From NCBI GenBank assembly GCA_933228895.1, contig OW121846.1, positions 145,532,746 to 145,596,745 of the forward strand: a DNA stretch of 64,000 nt, given 5' to 3'. The position numbers and the translations under genes were made by a program. This document shows positions 34,303 to 44,371 of the stretch, piece after piece. Source of the DNA: Platycnemis pennipes (taxonomy: Eukaryota; Arthropoda; Insecta; Odonata; Platycnemididae). Position 1 is the stretch's first letter. Every line of letters begins with the position of its first letter. The notes beneath the pieces are model-generated. The model was not told the DNA's origin and did no database searches. It worked only from the letters and a program-made list of their open reading frames with translations.

Positions 34303-34943
34303 GGTTCAGGCGATATTGTTAATCTGTGGAGTTCTCTCATTTTAGTGCAATGAAGATGATGATATAGATGAAAATACTTACTGTCTGTAAAAAAAGCAAG
34401 ACACCCGAGTTTGAGGAGCTCTATCGTCTAAACGGAGAGATCAATTTCAATGCAACAAAAAGCATACGAGAGAGAGTTTATTTCTACGTTGGATCATTTA
34501 CTTCAAAAAATCTTTGGCTCCATAGTATTTCCTGTATATAATTTTTTCTCAAAAAAGTACCCGTTTTTTGCGCGTAAAATCAAGTTGCCCAACTTTGAGC
34601 GCTTGGTATTCCCGTAGTTTTTGTTCCAATAACTTGCGATTTTGATATAAGGAAGCCAGATCTATTAGTAACAGTTTGCAGAAAACAAATTGTTTATACC
34701 ACTAAAATTGATGGAGTTGTTGTAAACAACGCAAACCCCTGCTAACTTCGAAACCAATGGGTCAATTGAAAATTGATTGGTACTGTTGTAGTAGGTACAT
34801 CACTTGCAAGTTTTTCTTGAAATTCCCGTTTTTCCATGAAAGATATGTTTCGTATTCTTTCCTTGGTAGCTTTTCAGATTCTTCTTCCTTTCACTCTCAA
34901 TGTCGAAAGGCACCAAAATAAAAACTCAATTCGCTCTTCGAGA
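34303..34943. other. AT-rich flank of the Transib element
   Basis: No feature recognised before the CATCA target duplication at 34944-34948. Confidence 0.3.
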
Positions 34944-34948
34944 CATCA

Positions 34949-35910
34949 CACAGTGGTCGGAAATCGAAAATACCTGGCCAAAATTCAAAAAGTGATTTTT
35001 TCAAGCCAGGAAGCTGAAACTTTGCATTAATATTCTCAAAAGACCTGGGCATGCGATGACGCAAAGCATTTTCCTTAGTACACAACACTTAACAATTAGC
35101 ATGAGGTCAAAGTTGCACAAATTTCGCAAAAATTGTCTACACTCGATTTTCTCACGAAATCTTCAAAATCAAGCCCTTACCTAAGCATTATGTGTAAAGA
35201 ATTGGAATAAAAAGTCATTTAATTAGATGAAACAGTTTTTCGTCTTTGTTCTCATGTAGTCTGCTTACATTTTTGTAATTATTTACCAAAGATATTAAAC
35301 AAAATGGCAGACCTTAATTTTTGGTCATTTTTTTCATATAGGTAGAGAAATAGTTAATTGCATCACCGAGCATCACGAAGTAACTTATATGGGTAAACTC
35401 TACAAAGCTTCCACAGTGCGAATCCGATGAGTGATGCTGCGACCGTTTGCGACGCCGAATTTCACATTAGTTTTTCGATCGCGCGGTCCAGTCTGGTTGA
35501 ACCCGCCTGCAGCGGGGAGTAACGTGGCGCGGTAAGTGTGTGGACTGGATTGTAGTCGCATCCACTCCGCTTTGGAGATTTTCGAGATACAAACATTGAC
35601 AAGAATCTCCATGCATTATATTTTGCAGAAATCGCGGAAAAAATTACGCATTTTAACACATGGGGTAAAGGTCTAGGAGGTACTGAAAAACTTCTTTCTT
35701 CGGGTGCACCGCGGGAGTTTCTCTTCTTACCAACTTGACATCGACTACCGACGAATACGTACACTTTTAACGGAGACAGCATGCATACCACACAGGATTA
35801 TTGTCTCTTCGAGGCCACCAACCCACAGCTGGTGTCGCACGGCTGCAATTCCCCCGCCCCCTGCACTGCGGTTGAGTGTTCGGCGAAGGGTCCATTTTAT
35901 GACACCGCGG
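34949..35910. repeat. Left 962-bp inverted repeat of the Transib element
   Basis: It pairs with 37796-38757 over its whole length. By eye I see only a few mismatches (for example near 35748 and 35759). The open frames in it (35400-35612, 35462-35791) recur exactly in the other arm and are repeat artefacts. Confidence 0.9.
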
Positions 35911-36184
35911 AACGTTGTCGGGGATTCTGGGGGGTTACGATCCAGATGCTAATTATTTTTGTTATGTTAAATGTCAGTGTCATTTTTAATTCAGTACCAG
36001 GGATAATTACTGTGAAGAGAAATAATTTGCAATACCCTATTTTATCATGATTATGTATATATCCTTTTTCTTAAAATGTAACAAAATATGCACTACAAAA
36101 TTCAGTTTTTGCTTGTATTTCTACTATTCGCTATCTGAATATTCACTGCCATCACACTCTGAACAAATCAGGTATTTTTCTTTT

Positions 36185-37563
36185 TCACTCGATAATGCAA
36201 ATCAGGCCGCTCGATATTGCCTGTAATATTACAGAGAATCTGTTAATCAAGTTTATGTCGATTCCTGTAATGAAATTAGAAATTTGTTAGAAGAAATCAA
36301 AGGTAACCTAAAGCAATGAAATTCCAATGTAGCATCAGAAGGTGCTAATGAAGAATTCAGAAAATTAGATGTCTTTCACACCTGTTATTTCTGAAGATAG
36401 TGAGGGATTATCAAAGAACCGTCTGGCAGTATTTCCGTCATTCGTTGTACCATACCCGGGTCTGGGTACATCCACATTTACCCCCATCTTCTCTTTGAAT
36501 GATTTTTGCAGGTGAATCTTCCTGTCTTTAAGCATTTTTCTGTATTCTCCACGTGCCTATTAGAAGGTTCTGAGGGTGAGTTTCGCAATAAAATATTTTT
36601 GAATGAGAAAGTAATGTTTCGTTTACTTTTTTACCTACCTGCCAGAGTTTGAAATCCATCCGATAAGATACATGCAACAGACACTCAAAAAGTTTTATCT
36701 GACAATGCAGTGTAGATATGCCAAAATTGTAAGTGCCCTTATTAACTGATCTTTGGGCCAATTCATTAAATTTATTCATACTTGAAATTTTTGCCCCACA
36801 AATATAGCATTTCATGCTACCACTCTCCGTCAATGCGTTGCATACCTAATTTGGAAGTTTTCTTTTAGTTAACACATAAAAATAAAATTATGACGTTTTT
36901 TTGACAATTTTAAACTTTTTACCTTTCCGTTCATCATGGTGAGAAGCAGAGAAAAATTAATGGAGTAATTTTTCCATTTGAATACACTTAAAGTATCACA
37001 TTGCCTCTTTATATGTACATTTCCTCTGCCTTCGCCACTTCTTTCGTCTCTTTGATCCATTGAAGGCGAATGGGGCGGCAGAATCTTGTTGACGATGGCC
37101 TAGGGTTCATGCAAATAATTGCACCTAAAGTATAAAGAAATGTCTTTAAACATCAGAAAATATTATGAGTAATAGTTAAATGTTTTTACAAGAGATTGCG
37201 GAAAACATCTATTATTCTTTGTCATTGTTACCTGTCTCGTCGTTCACTAAAAGCAGTGGCACCAGGGAGCTGATGAACAAGAATTCATCCACATCGATTC
37301 TTGATGCCATCTTTGCTTATACCTAGAATGGCCTGAGCTTCCATGAAAACCATATTTACAAATTAATGTACAATTTATATTATGCGCGGTTGTTGAATCT
37401 CTGTAAATGTATTCCAAGATACGCAATGCTGTATGATCTAGTAGACTTTGAAGTTTAACTTCACATGAGTCCTCTAAAATTAAAGATAAAAAAACGCCAA
37501 AAAGGTTATTAAAAATAAAATATTTAATAAGACATTAGCTTGTCCTAATAGAGTACACTTACC
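36185..37563 (-). pseudogene. Transib transposase (RAG1-core relative), multi-exon, inactive
   Basis: Six minus-strand coding pieces join in frame across GT-AG introns: to 37563, 37473-37232, 37124-36923, 36845-36639, 36556-36382 and 36264-36185 (introns 89, 107, 77, 82 and 117 bp). They encode LQSLLDHTALRILEY, GFHGSSGHSRYKQ, DVDEFLFISSLVPLLLV, MNPRPSSTRFCRPIRLQW, INFSLLLTMMNGK then VCNALTESGSMKCYICGA, FGISTLHCQIKLFECLLHVS, ARGEYRKMLKDRK, PRPGYGTTNDGNTARRFF and GIDINLINRFSVILQAISSG. The zinc-binding CYICGA and the STLHCQI..FE block match the region after the second catalytic Asp in Transib/RAG1. The family's GxDGSSG Asp reads His here and the MxDGK Asp reads Asn, so both catalytic Asp are lost. 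There is also a frameshift at about 37270. The region carrying the catalytic Glu is missing. Confidence 0.86.
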
Positions 37564-37795
37564 TTGAAAAAGTGAGGAATCTTGAAGTGGTTAGCAATGT
37601 ATCCTCACCATTACGAGTTGTAGAGAGAATTTCGGGAGATCCAATTCTGACACCAACACGAGTGAAATCCGAGCTGAAGTTTCAAAATCTAATGCTTCCT
37701 ACCACTACCAAAATGAAACTGAACGCTCTGGTGCATTTCGTTGGAGATTAGGAACGTTTTCCCAAAAATATCCGCAAATAAAAGCGTAAAGGGAT

Positions 37796-38757
37796 CCGCG
37801 GTGTCATAAAATGGACCCTTCGCCGAACACTCAACCGCAGTGCAGGGGGCGGGGGAATTGCAGCCGTGCGACACCAGCTGTGGGTTGGTGGCCTCGAAGA
37901 GACAATAATCCTGTGTGGTATGCATGCTGTCTCCGTTAAAAGTGCACGTATTCGTCGGTAGGCGATGTCAAGTTGGTAAGAAGAGAAACTCCCGCGGTGC
38001 ACCCGAAGAAAGAAGTTTTTCAGTACCTCCTAGACCTTTACCCCATGTGTTAAAATGCGTAATTTTTTCCGCGATTTCTGCAAAATATAATGCATGGAGA
38101 TTCTTGTCAATGTTTGTATCTCGAAAATCTCCAAAGCGGAGTGGATGCGACTACAATCCAGTCCACACACTTACCGCGCCACGTTACTCCCCGCTGCAGG
38201 CGGGTTCAACCAGACTGGACCGCGCGATCGAAAAACTAATGTGAAATTCGGCGTCGCAAACGGTCGCAGCATCACTCATCGGATTCGCACTGTGGAAGCT
38301 TTGTAGAGTTTACCCATATAAGTTACTTCGTGATGCTCGGTGATGCAATTAACTATTTCTCTACCTATATGAAAAAAATGACCAAAAATTAAGGTCTGCC
38401 ATTTTGTTTAATATCTTTGGTAAATAATTACAAAAATGTAAGCAGACTACATGAGAACAAAGACGAAAAACTGTTTCATCTAATTAAATGACTTTTTATT
38501 CCAATTCTTTACACATAATGCTTAGGTAAGGGCTTGATTTTGAAGATTTCGTGAGAAAATCGAGTGTAGACAATTTTTGCGAAATTTGTGCAACTTTGAC
38601 CTCATGCTAATTGTTAAGTGTTGTGTACTAAGGAAAATGCTTTGCGTCATCGCATGCCCAGGTCTTTTGAGAATATTAATGCAAAGTTTCAGCTTCCTGG
38701 CTTGAAAAAATCACTTTTTGAATTTTGGCCAGGTATTTTCGATTTCCGACCACTGTG
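37796..38757. repeat. Right 962-bp inverted repeat of the Transib element
   Basis: Reverse complement of 34949-35910 with equal length and near identity. The inner boundary is CCGCGGTGTC at 37796 (GACACCGCGG at 35901-35910 in the left arm). Confidence 0.9.
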
Positions 38758-38762
38758 CATCA

Positions 38763-39300
38763 CTTCGACCTAAACCAAACCAATGCAGCTGCGACATTGT
38801 GAAACAAAACCCTTATCTCTACTCGCGCCGGCTTTCCCAGGAGGGCTGGAGGGGAGCGCGAGAGGGGAAGGAAGAGAGAGAGAGAGAGACAGGAGGTGGG
38901 GAGGACCGTTAGCGGGAGTGGGGGAGGTCACTCTGAAGCTCCATGCAGCGCCAAAGAGACGAATAGTTTCCGCGCTCAAAATAGTGAAAACATGGTCCAG
39001 GAAATGATTCAATGCTAAGTTATTACCATTCTAACGCCGTTGGGATTGGTGTCATTTTAAAGGAGAAGGATGAATCCCTAAGGTTAATGGAAGAGATGCT
39101 TCAATTACGATTTGTGTATCGTCAGAAAGACAGCAGAAAATGAGATATTTTCACCTTTTTCAGCGCCTATAGCATTTGAAATGCAATATACTCGAAACTT
39201 GTGATCCATTCTCCCACATTATTTGTCTTTGTTCTAACGAACTGTGAAAACAGTTCATCTCTATGTGTCATATTACGCTCGTAATCTTCGATCTCACAAG
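38763..39300. other. Flanking sequence with a GA microsatellite
   Basis: A (GA)n run lies at about 38871-38891 within a G-rich stretch. A small hairpin (GAACTGTGAAAACAGTTC) is near 39239. No gene recognised. Confidence 0.4.
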
Positions 39301-39339
39301 AGTCTGCGCAGCCGTTTTCCGGGTAGGTATTCAACACCC

Positions 39340-40395
39340 TTAAGGGGAACTACCGGGCCTTGGTTTATATATATGTCAGCGTACGGCCGTAAGAGAGGGT
39401 CCAGTCGGTGCTGCCCCCCAGGGGGACGCCACAGAACGAGGCCGACACCGCCGCGCGGCGTGGTGACGAGGAGTCAGTCGGCTAGAAGCCGTGAGTGTGG
39501 CGGGGTGGGATAGACGGTGCCTAAGGGGGGCTTTATAGCTCGGCGGCAGCGGCGCTTACGATGGATTTCGCCGCGGAAGGAAATCGGTGGCCCTCCACAG
39601 CTCTGCGGCGCGGCGTGAAAAAAGAAGATCGCAATGCGTTGCAAGGCACTGGAACTTGCATGGGAACTTGTCGCCTTGTACCTTCAGTTTTTAAAAACCA
39701 GGACCTTCAGCAATATATTAATAATTTGCGGTGTATTACTTATAAAACTTTGAGATGGGATGCATACTGCAACGAAACATTAAACGACTGTGAGATACTA
39801 TTCCATGTGTGTACGCGCAATGCAATAGTTACATTTTCACTTAACTCTTATTTCTGGGATAGCTGTGACTTCTCTTCTTCGATTATAAATTTAACACTTC
39901 ATAACAACCTTTATATTCGTAATGCATCTCATACGCGCTCATGAAAGTGCCCAATAGAACACATCCAAGAATGCTGGGCGATTCGAACTAACCGGGCATC
40001 CCTCTTCTTGCCGCTGGGATTCAGCAAGGCTGAATATTTGCGGCAGCCGCTAGCCGTTTAAGCGCTAGTCAGCGATGCTCAACGGTCTGACGTCATGATT
40101 TCCAAAGGCGTGTTCTCATTGGCTGATTTCTGCCGCTGGAGCTCTGCCGCCGAGCTATAAAGCCCCCCTAAGACGATTGGGAAGGGATAGACGGAGCCTG
40201 AGACGATTGGGAAGGGTTGACCACGCGAGCAAGGGGCTCGTGGTTGTATCCAACCTTAATAAAGTTGGGAGTTACCTTGGGAGTGCTGTGTGTTTCAGTG
40301 TGTTGGTGAAATCTGTTCCCAGTCCGTTGTCCCCCTTGTTACTCCCTTCTCTAGCCAGCATAACTATAAATATTTTAGCACAACCTCAGATAGTA
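39340..40395 (+). repeat. Possible solo LTR-like GC-rich unit split by a MITE
   Basis: GC-rich sequence on both sides of the MITE carries a partially duplicated GGGATAGACGG/GAGCCTGAGACGATTGGG motif. On the + strand it has TATATATA near 39368, an AATAAA at about 40258 (CCTTAATAAAGTTGG) and ends in TC-rich sequence. That layout resembles a solo LTR, but I find no certain ends, so this is tentative. Confidence 0.25.
39525..40168. mobile_element. 644-bp Harbinger-type MITE with TAA duplication
   Basis: A perfect 25-bp terminal inverted repeat starts GGGGGGCTTTATAGCTCG at both ends. The flanks are TAA at 39522-39524 and TAA at 40169-40171. A 3-bp TWA duplication and G-rich ends are typical of PIF/Harbinger elements. 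The 127-codon open frame at 39561-39944 has no recognisable domain and probably is not a gene. Confidence 0.83.
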
Positions 40396-40452
40396 TAGGA
40401 CAGATGATGGAATGGACTTCCAGAAAGTGACGGCTACAACCAAGAACGCTGT
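40395..40452 (+). repeat. 58-bp direct repeat, copy 1
   Basis: Identical to 41099-41156 (starts ATAGGACAGATGATGG, ends AAGAACGCTGT). Immediately downstream an inverted copy of its end forms a hairpin with TATAATTATTATA at the centre (40443-40478). Confidence 0.85.
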
Positions 40453-40804
40453 ATAATTATTATACAGTGTTCTTGGCTACAACCATTGAGGTGTGTGGAG
40501 AGGGCGCTTCCTATGCTGGCCAATGCTTGAATCTGTAACGTGGGCGTGGCCTGTCCGCCATCTTGGACTTCCCTGATTTGACATTGCTCTTATGGGATGA
40601 CGCACTAATTTTGCATTTTACGATGTTTTCCATTGAAAATCCTCTTTAAAAGATCATGTGTTTCCTTCTTCAAATTGCGAACTTCATATATATTTACAGC
40701 GTATTGAGTGTCATCGTCGGAGTTGCACTCAAATAAATTAAGAATTATGATACACACAAATATACCTAGAATGAATTTCCGTATGTGTTCATTTCTTACA
40801 AAAG

Positions 40805-40930
40805 CCCATCTAGCACAGACGGTTGGGCCAATGTTGGGGAACGGTTGGGTGCAACGGTTGGCCAACCATTATTTATGTCCGTTTGCCAACTGTTCCCCAA
40901 CCGTTGGTCCAACTATTCCCCAACAGAACA
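40805..40930. repeat. Inverted/tandem GGTTGG array
   Basis: The motifs ACGGTTGGG, GGGGAACGGTTGGG and CGGTTGGCCAACC alternate with their complements (CCAACTGTTCCCCAACCG), so the segment can fold back on itself. It has the structure of a small palindromic repeat or MITE centre. Confidence 0.65.
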
Positions 40931-41098
40931 AAATTGAAAAAAGGGGAAATGATCCAGGTTCTCACTCGATGACTAGTTGTACCTCGCATAATACAGATAC
41001 GCCTACCTAACAACCCACACTTCACTCATGTGTATCCTTTCATCCTTTGATGTACGACCTGGCCCATTTTCCTATCCCGGGCATGAGACTGGTAGGCC

Positions 41099-41156
41099 AT
41101 AGGACAGATGATGGAATGGACTTCCAGAAAGTGACGGCTACAACCAAGAACGCTGT
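41099..41156 (+). repeat. 58-bp direct repeat, copy 2
   Basis: Exact copy of 40395-40452, 704 bp away. Together the two may bracket an insertion or be parts of one larger repeat family. Confidence 0.85.
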
Positions 41157-41204
41157 TCTTGACCCCTGAAAGTCACAGGTGCTACAAAAAATGAATCATC
41201 CGTG

Positions 41205-41446
41205 TATACAGTGTCCCATTGATCGTGTGTCATTTCTGACCTGTAATTTTAGACACTTCCTTTCGAGCTACATGGATGAAATTTGGTACCTGGCTAGAAG
41301 AGGTTGTAAGTTTTGTTGAGTCTAAGCAAAATATTAAAAATATGACCTTTTGACCCCAGAAATAGGGTACGAGCATGTCATTTAAAATAAAAATAGTCTG
41401 CAGCGGCATTTTTTGGCGAGGTGTTGAACACCCTTAAGGGGGCGTG
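41205..41446. repeat. Short copy of the fold-back family
   Basis: The sequence GTGTCCCATTGATCGTGTGT and the following ~150 bp match the arms at 47600 and 49205. The last ~80 bp (ACGAGCATGTCATTTAAAAT to GAACACCCTTAA) match 49039-49110. The two segments are joined here with internal sequence deleted. Confidence 0.75.
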
Positions 41447-41955
41447 GGACATGATTATTTTTTCGCTTTCGAGTGCTGAGATGATGGAGATAGTTTTTCC
41501 GTCGACCGGTAGAGTTACCAGAGTCGGCGCCTACCCAACCAGCCATATTTTTGTTCAGTGTCTCCTCTACGCTTTAATTCTTTGCGCAGAGGTGATGAGG
41601 CAATAACGACCCTTCCCTCTCAGCCCCTCCGACCGCGGAGTTTTCGTACCATAGCTGACCACTAGACGCAATGTTGCCATTTCAACACACGATTAGACCA
41701 AACTGTTTGGCAGACTCCACATTATACCATGTGGCAACGTGGAATTCGCGGAAATGCGCTCGCTACGATTTTCTAAGAACCGAGCCGGTCTGGACAGCCT
41801 GGCCCTAGTGCGGTTCGTAGCTGCAGGAGAACGCATCCGCGGTACAAGTCATGAATGGACTTCATTTTTTGGGGTAGCCGTGTTGATTGGTTGTTGTGAC
41901 AACAGTTTAGCCGTAAGAACTGCAACAAATAGGAGGTGGTCTCAGCTGGTAGCTT
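41447..41955. other. No supported gene
   Basis: Nothing recognised between the fold-back fragment and the L2/CR1-like LINE. Confidence 0.3.
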
Positions 41956-41959
41956 GGCT

Positions 41960-44246
41960 TGCACGTGTTAATGTCTAAATGTGGTAATTGGAAAGTAATA
42001 TACGTTTGTGCCTACTACAGACCACCCCATTCCGATGTACACTCAGTATTAGAACTCGAGAAACAGATCAGGCACATTCATTCTCATACCAACGAACGAC
42101 AGATTATTGAAAGGAGGAGATTTCAATACAACATCGATAGATTGGAAAACATGTAGTCATTAGTCTGGGGGTAGGGACAAAGAAATCTGCTCGTCATTTT
42201 TTAACCTGTTCGCATAATACGCAGTACATCAAATAGTAAATTTGCATAATAGAAGGGAGAATGTTCTCGATTTACTTGCATCAAACATCCATGAAAAAGT
42301 TATTAAAGTTAAAAATGTCGATGGAATAAGTGACCACAAGGTAGTACACGTTAAATTATCCCTCAGTACTGACAAAAATGTAAAATTAAAAAGAAATATT
42401 TGCCTTTTAAGTAAAGCAGATTTTAACGCATTTAGGCGTGACTTATAGACTTCTTTTGAAAAATTCTAAACATCAGAAAAATAGTGATACAGACATGGAA
42501 AGAGTTCCTCCAAATTACACGGTGAGTGAGTATAAGAGTGAGAATAGGGAACCAAGGTGGTACAACGCAGAGGTTAAAAAAATGTCTAAAACGAAAACGA
42601 GTTATCCACGCGAAACTAAGAAAAATGTAGCTAATAGCGATCTAAAAAAATTATCGAACGTTACATATAAAGCAGCCGCAAAAACAGCCCTTAGAAAAGC
42701 GTAAAGTGATTTCAAGAGAAAAGTACTTGGAGAACAACTAGAGGGGAATCCGAAAGCATTTTGATCATATGTTAGGGAAGTACAGGGAACCAAAATTTCA
42801 ACGGTTAATTCCTTGAAAGGGTATAGGGGCGAAATATTTAGATAAGGCTAATTTGTTGAATTATTTTTCCAGAGCGATTTAATCAATCTAAGCGTAGTTT
42901 GCTCGAAACCATACCAGACCGATTTCAGCAAATAATGCCCCCGATCGTTAAATGTATTTTAGAGCGGAATCGTATCCTTACTAAAAAACGTTAGCCCGAA
43001 CAAGTCCTCAGGTCCTGATGAAACTCCTGCTCGTGTGTATAAAGAAATAGCTCTCGAAATGGCACCGTATCTTAAAGTAATATTTAACAAATCCCTCGAA
43101 GAACACGCGGTTCCCAAAGACTGGAAGATAGCAAACGTGATCCCAATTTTTAGAAGTGGCGATAGGGAACATCCATCGAATTATAAACCAATATCAATAA
43201 CGTCACTTTCGTGCAAAATTATACAGCATATGATAGTTACATCAATAAGGGGACACCTCGATAGCCAGGATTTATTGATAAAAAATAAGCATGGGTCCAG
43301 AAAGGGACGATCTTGCGAAAATCAAATAGGTCTTTTTGTTCATGATATTTTAATTTCCGGAGAAGGTAACGTACAGGTAGACGCAGCGTTTTTAAATTTA
43401 GAAAAGGTTTGACAAGGTTCCCCACTGTAATTAACTCGTGAAGTTAGCATCATACGGGAGACAGTAATATGGTAGGCTGGATAGGAGATTTCCTACATGA
43501 ACGCGTTCAAAGGGTGGTATTAGATGGTGTCACCTCAGGCGAAGTAAAAGTTACATCGGGTGTTCCCCAGCGTGATAGGCCCAATTTTATTTCCTCTCTC
43601 CGTAAATGACTTGAATACAGTAGCTAAAAATAGCAAGATCCGTCTTTTTGCCGATGATGCAGCAGTCATCATTGGTCATCAATCCTCAGATCGGTTTGAC
43701 GCAGCTCTCCACTGAGTCCTGTCGGCTAATCTCTTCATATTTACGTATTTCTTCTGATGCAGTAGTGTATAAGGAAATAAGAAATTAAGAGGATAGTCAT
43801 TCTTTAGCTAAGGATTTATATGCGATTGATGATTGGTGTGTTAGTTGGCAGCTAGAATTAAATTTGAAGATATGCGCGATAAAGAACTTTGGGAAAAAGA
43901 ATAACTTTCCCCAGAACAATTATTGCATCAAAGAAAAGAAAATATCCAACGTAGAATTTATTAAATACTTAGGCGTCACCAACATTGAAGACATGCTGTG
44001 GGGGAAACACATCAGGGAAGTAACTAGTGTAGAAAACCATATATCAGGATTCGTAAAAAGAGTTCTAGGCAAATGCGATGAGAGAGTACTAGAAGCTATT
44101 TTACACTTGTCAGGCCTCATTTAGAATATGCCGCTAGTATATGGGATCCGTACGAGGAAGGTATGATAAAAGAATTAGAGCGTGTGCAAAGTAGATCCAC
44201 TAGATTTTTTAAAGGCCGCTATGATAATTGTATAAGTGTTACGAGT
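41960..44246 (+). pseudogene. L2/CR1-like LINE polyprotein, interrupted
   Basis: The + strand reads, with many breaks: endonuclease VIYVCAYYRPPHSDV, then RRENVLDLLASN and NVDGISDHKVVHVKL; a lysine-rich linker; and RT motifs EEHAVPKDWKIANVIPIFRS, REHPSNYKPISITSLSCKII, QDLLIKNKHGSRKGRSCENQ, AAFLNLEKV and, near 43645, an RLFADDAA box. An 89-bp LINE fragment is inserted just after that box. The chain resumes with VVYKEI, DLYAIDDWCVSWQLELNLK, NVEFIKYLGV and HISGFVKRVLGKCDERVLEA. A piggyBac insertion at 44251 cuts the tail, which continues at 46255 with EELGWELLSERRL. Frameshifts and stops make it inactive. L2/CR1 affinity comes from the DKVPH- and ADDA-type boxes and the LGW...RR tail. Confidence 0.83.
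43667..43755 (-). mobile_element. 89-bp RTE-like LINE 3' end inserted in another LINE
   Basis: The insert matches the 3' end at 1643 and 56137 (CATCATTGGTCA.CAATCC, then GGTTTGACGCAGCTCTCCAC). It is flanked by GATGCAGCAGT (43656-43666) and GATGCAGTAGT (43756-43766), an 11-bp target duplication with one difference. Removing it restores the host frame ADDA-AVVYKE. Confidence 0.8.
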
Positions 44247-44265
44247 TTAACCCTTTCGCGCCGAA

Positions 44266-44371
44266 CGTCGGTCATGGCCGACGCAGATTTTTGTACGCTA
44301 AAGACCGAGCGTCGGTCATGACCGACGTGGATTTTTCGACCCAAAAGACCGAACGTCGGCCATGGCCGACG
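44266..44371. repeat. Three 18-bp palindromes at 44-bp spacing
   Basis: CGTCGGTCATGGCCGACG (44266-44283), CGTCGGTCATGACCGACG (44310-44327, perfect) and CGTCGGCCATGGCCGACG (44354-44371, perfect) lie just inside the left end of the piggyBac. Their start-to-start spacing is 44 bp each time. They are good candidates for transposase-binding sites. Confidence 0.85.

Larger units (their letters stand above)
34949..38757. mobile_element. Complete 3,809-bp Transib-type transposon
   Basis: Both ends start with CACAGTGGTCGGAAATCG (34949 inward on the + strand; 38757 inward on the - strand). The flanks are CATCA at 34944-34948 and CATCA at 38758-38762, a 5-bp target duplication. CACAGTG-type ends and 5-bp duplications are hallmarks of Transib, the superfamily from which the RAG1 core is thought to derive. 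The terminal inverted repeats are unusually long, 962 bp each. Between them (35911-37795) lies a decayed minus-strand transposase with RAG1/Transib motifs. The arms are nearly identical while the transposase is broken, so recent movement would have needed help in trans. Confidence 0.88.

Noticed and set aside
34949..34990. A true 12/23 recombination signal (heptamer, spacer, nonamer) at the Transib end
   Set aside because: The heptamer is exact, but the A-rich segment at the 22-23-bp distance matches the nonamer only loosely, so I claim only the heptamer.
35462..38244. Two identical 109-codon open frames (35462-35791 on - and 37915-38244 on +)
   Set aside because: They are mirror copies within the 962-bp inverted repeats, have no domain, and are explained by repeat identity rather than by two genes.
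39561..39944. 127-codon ORF as a Harbinger transposase or Myb-like protein
   Set aside because: No DDE or Myb motifs are visible and the element is too short; treated as a non-coding MITE.
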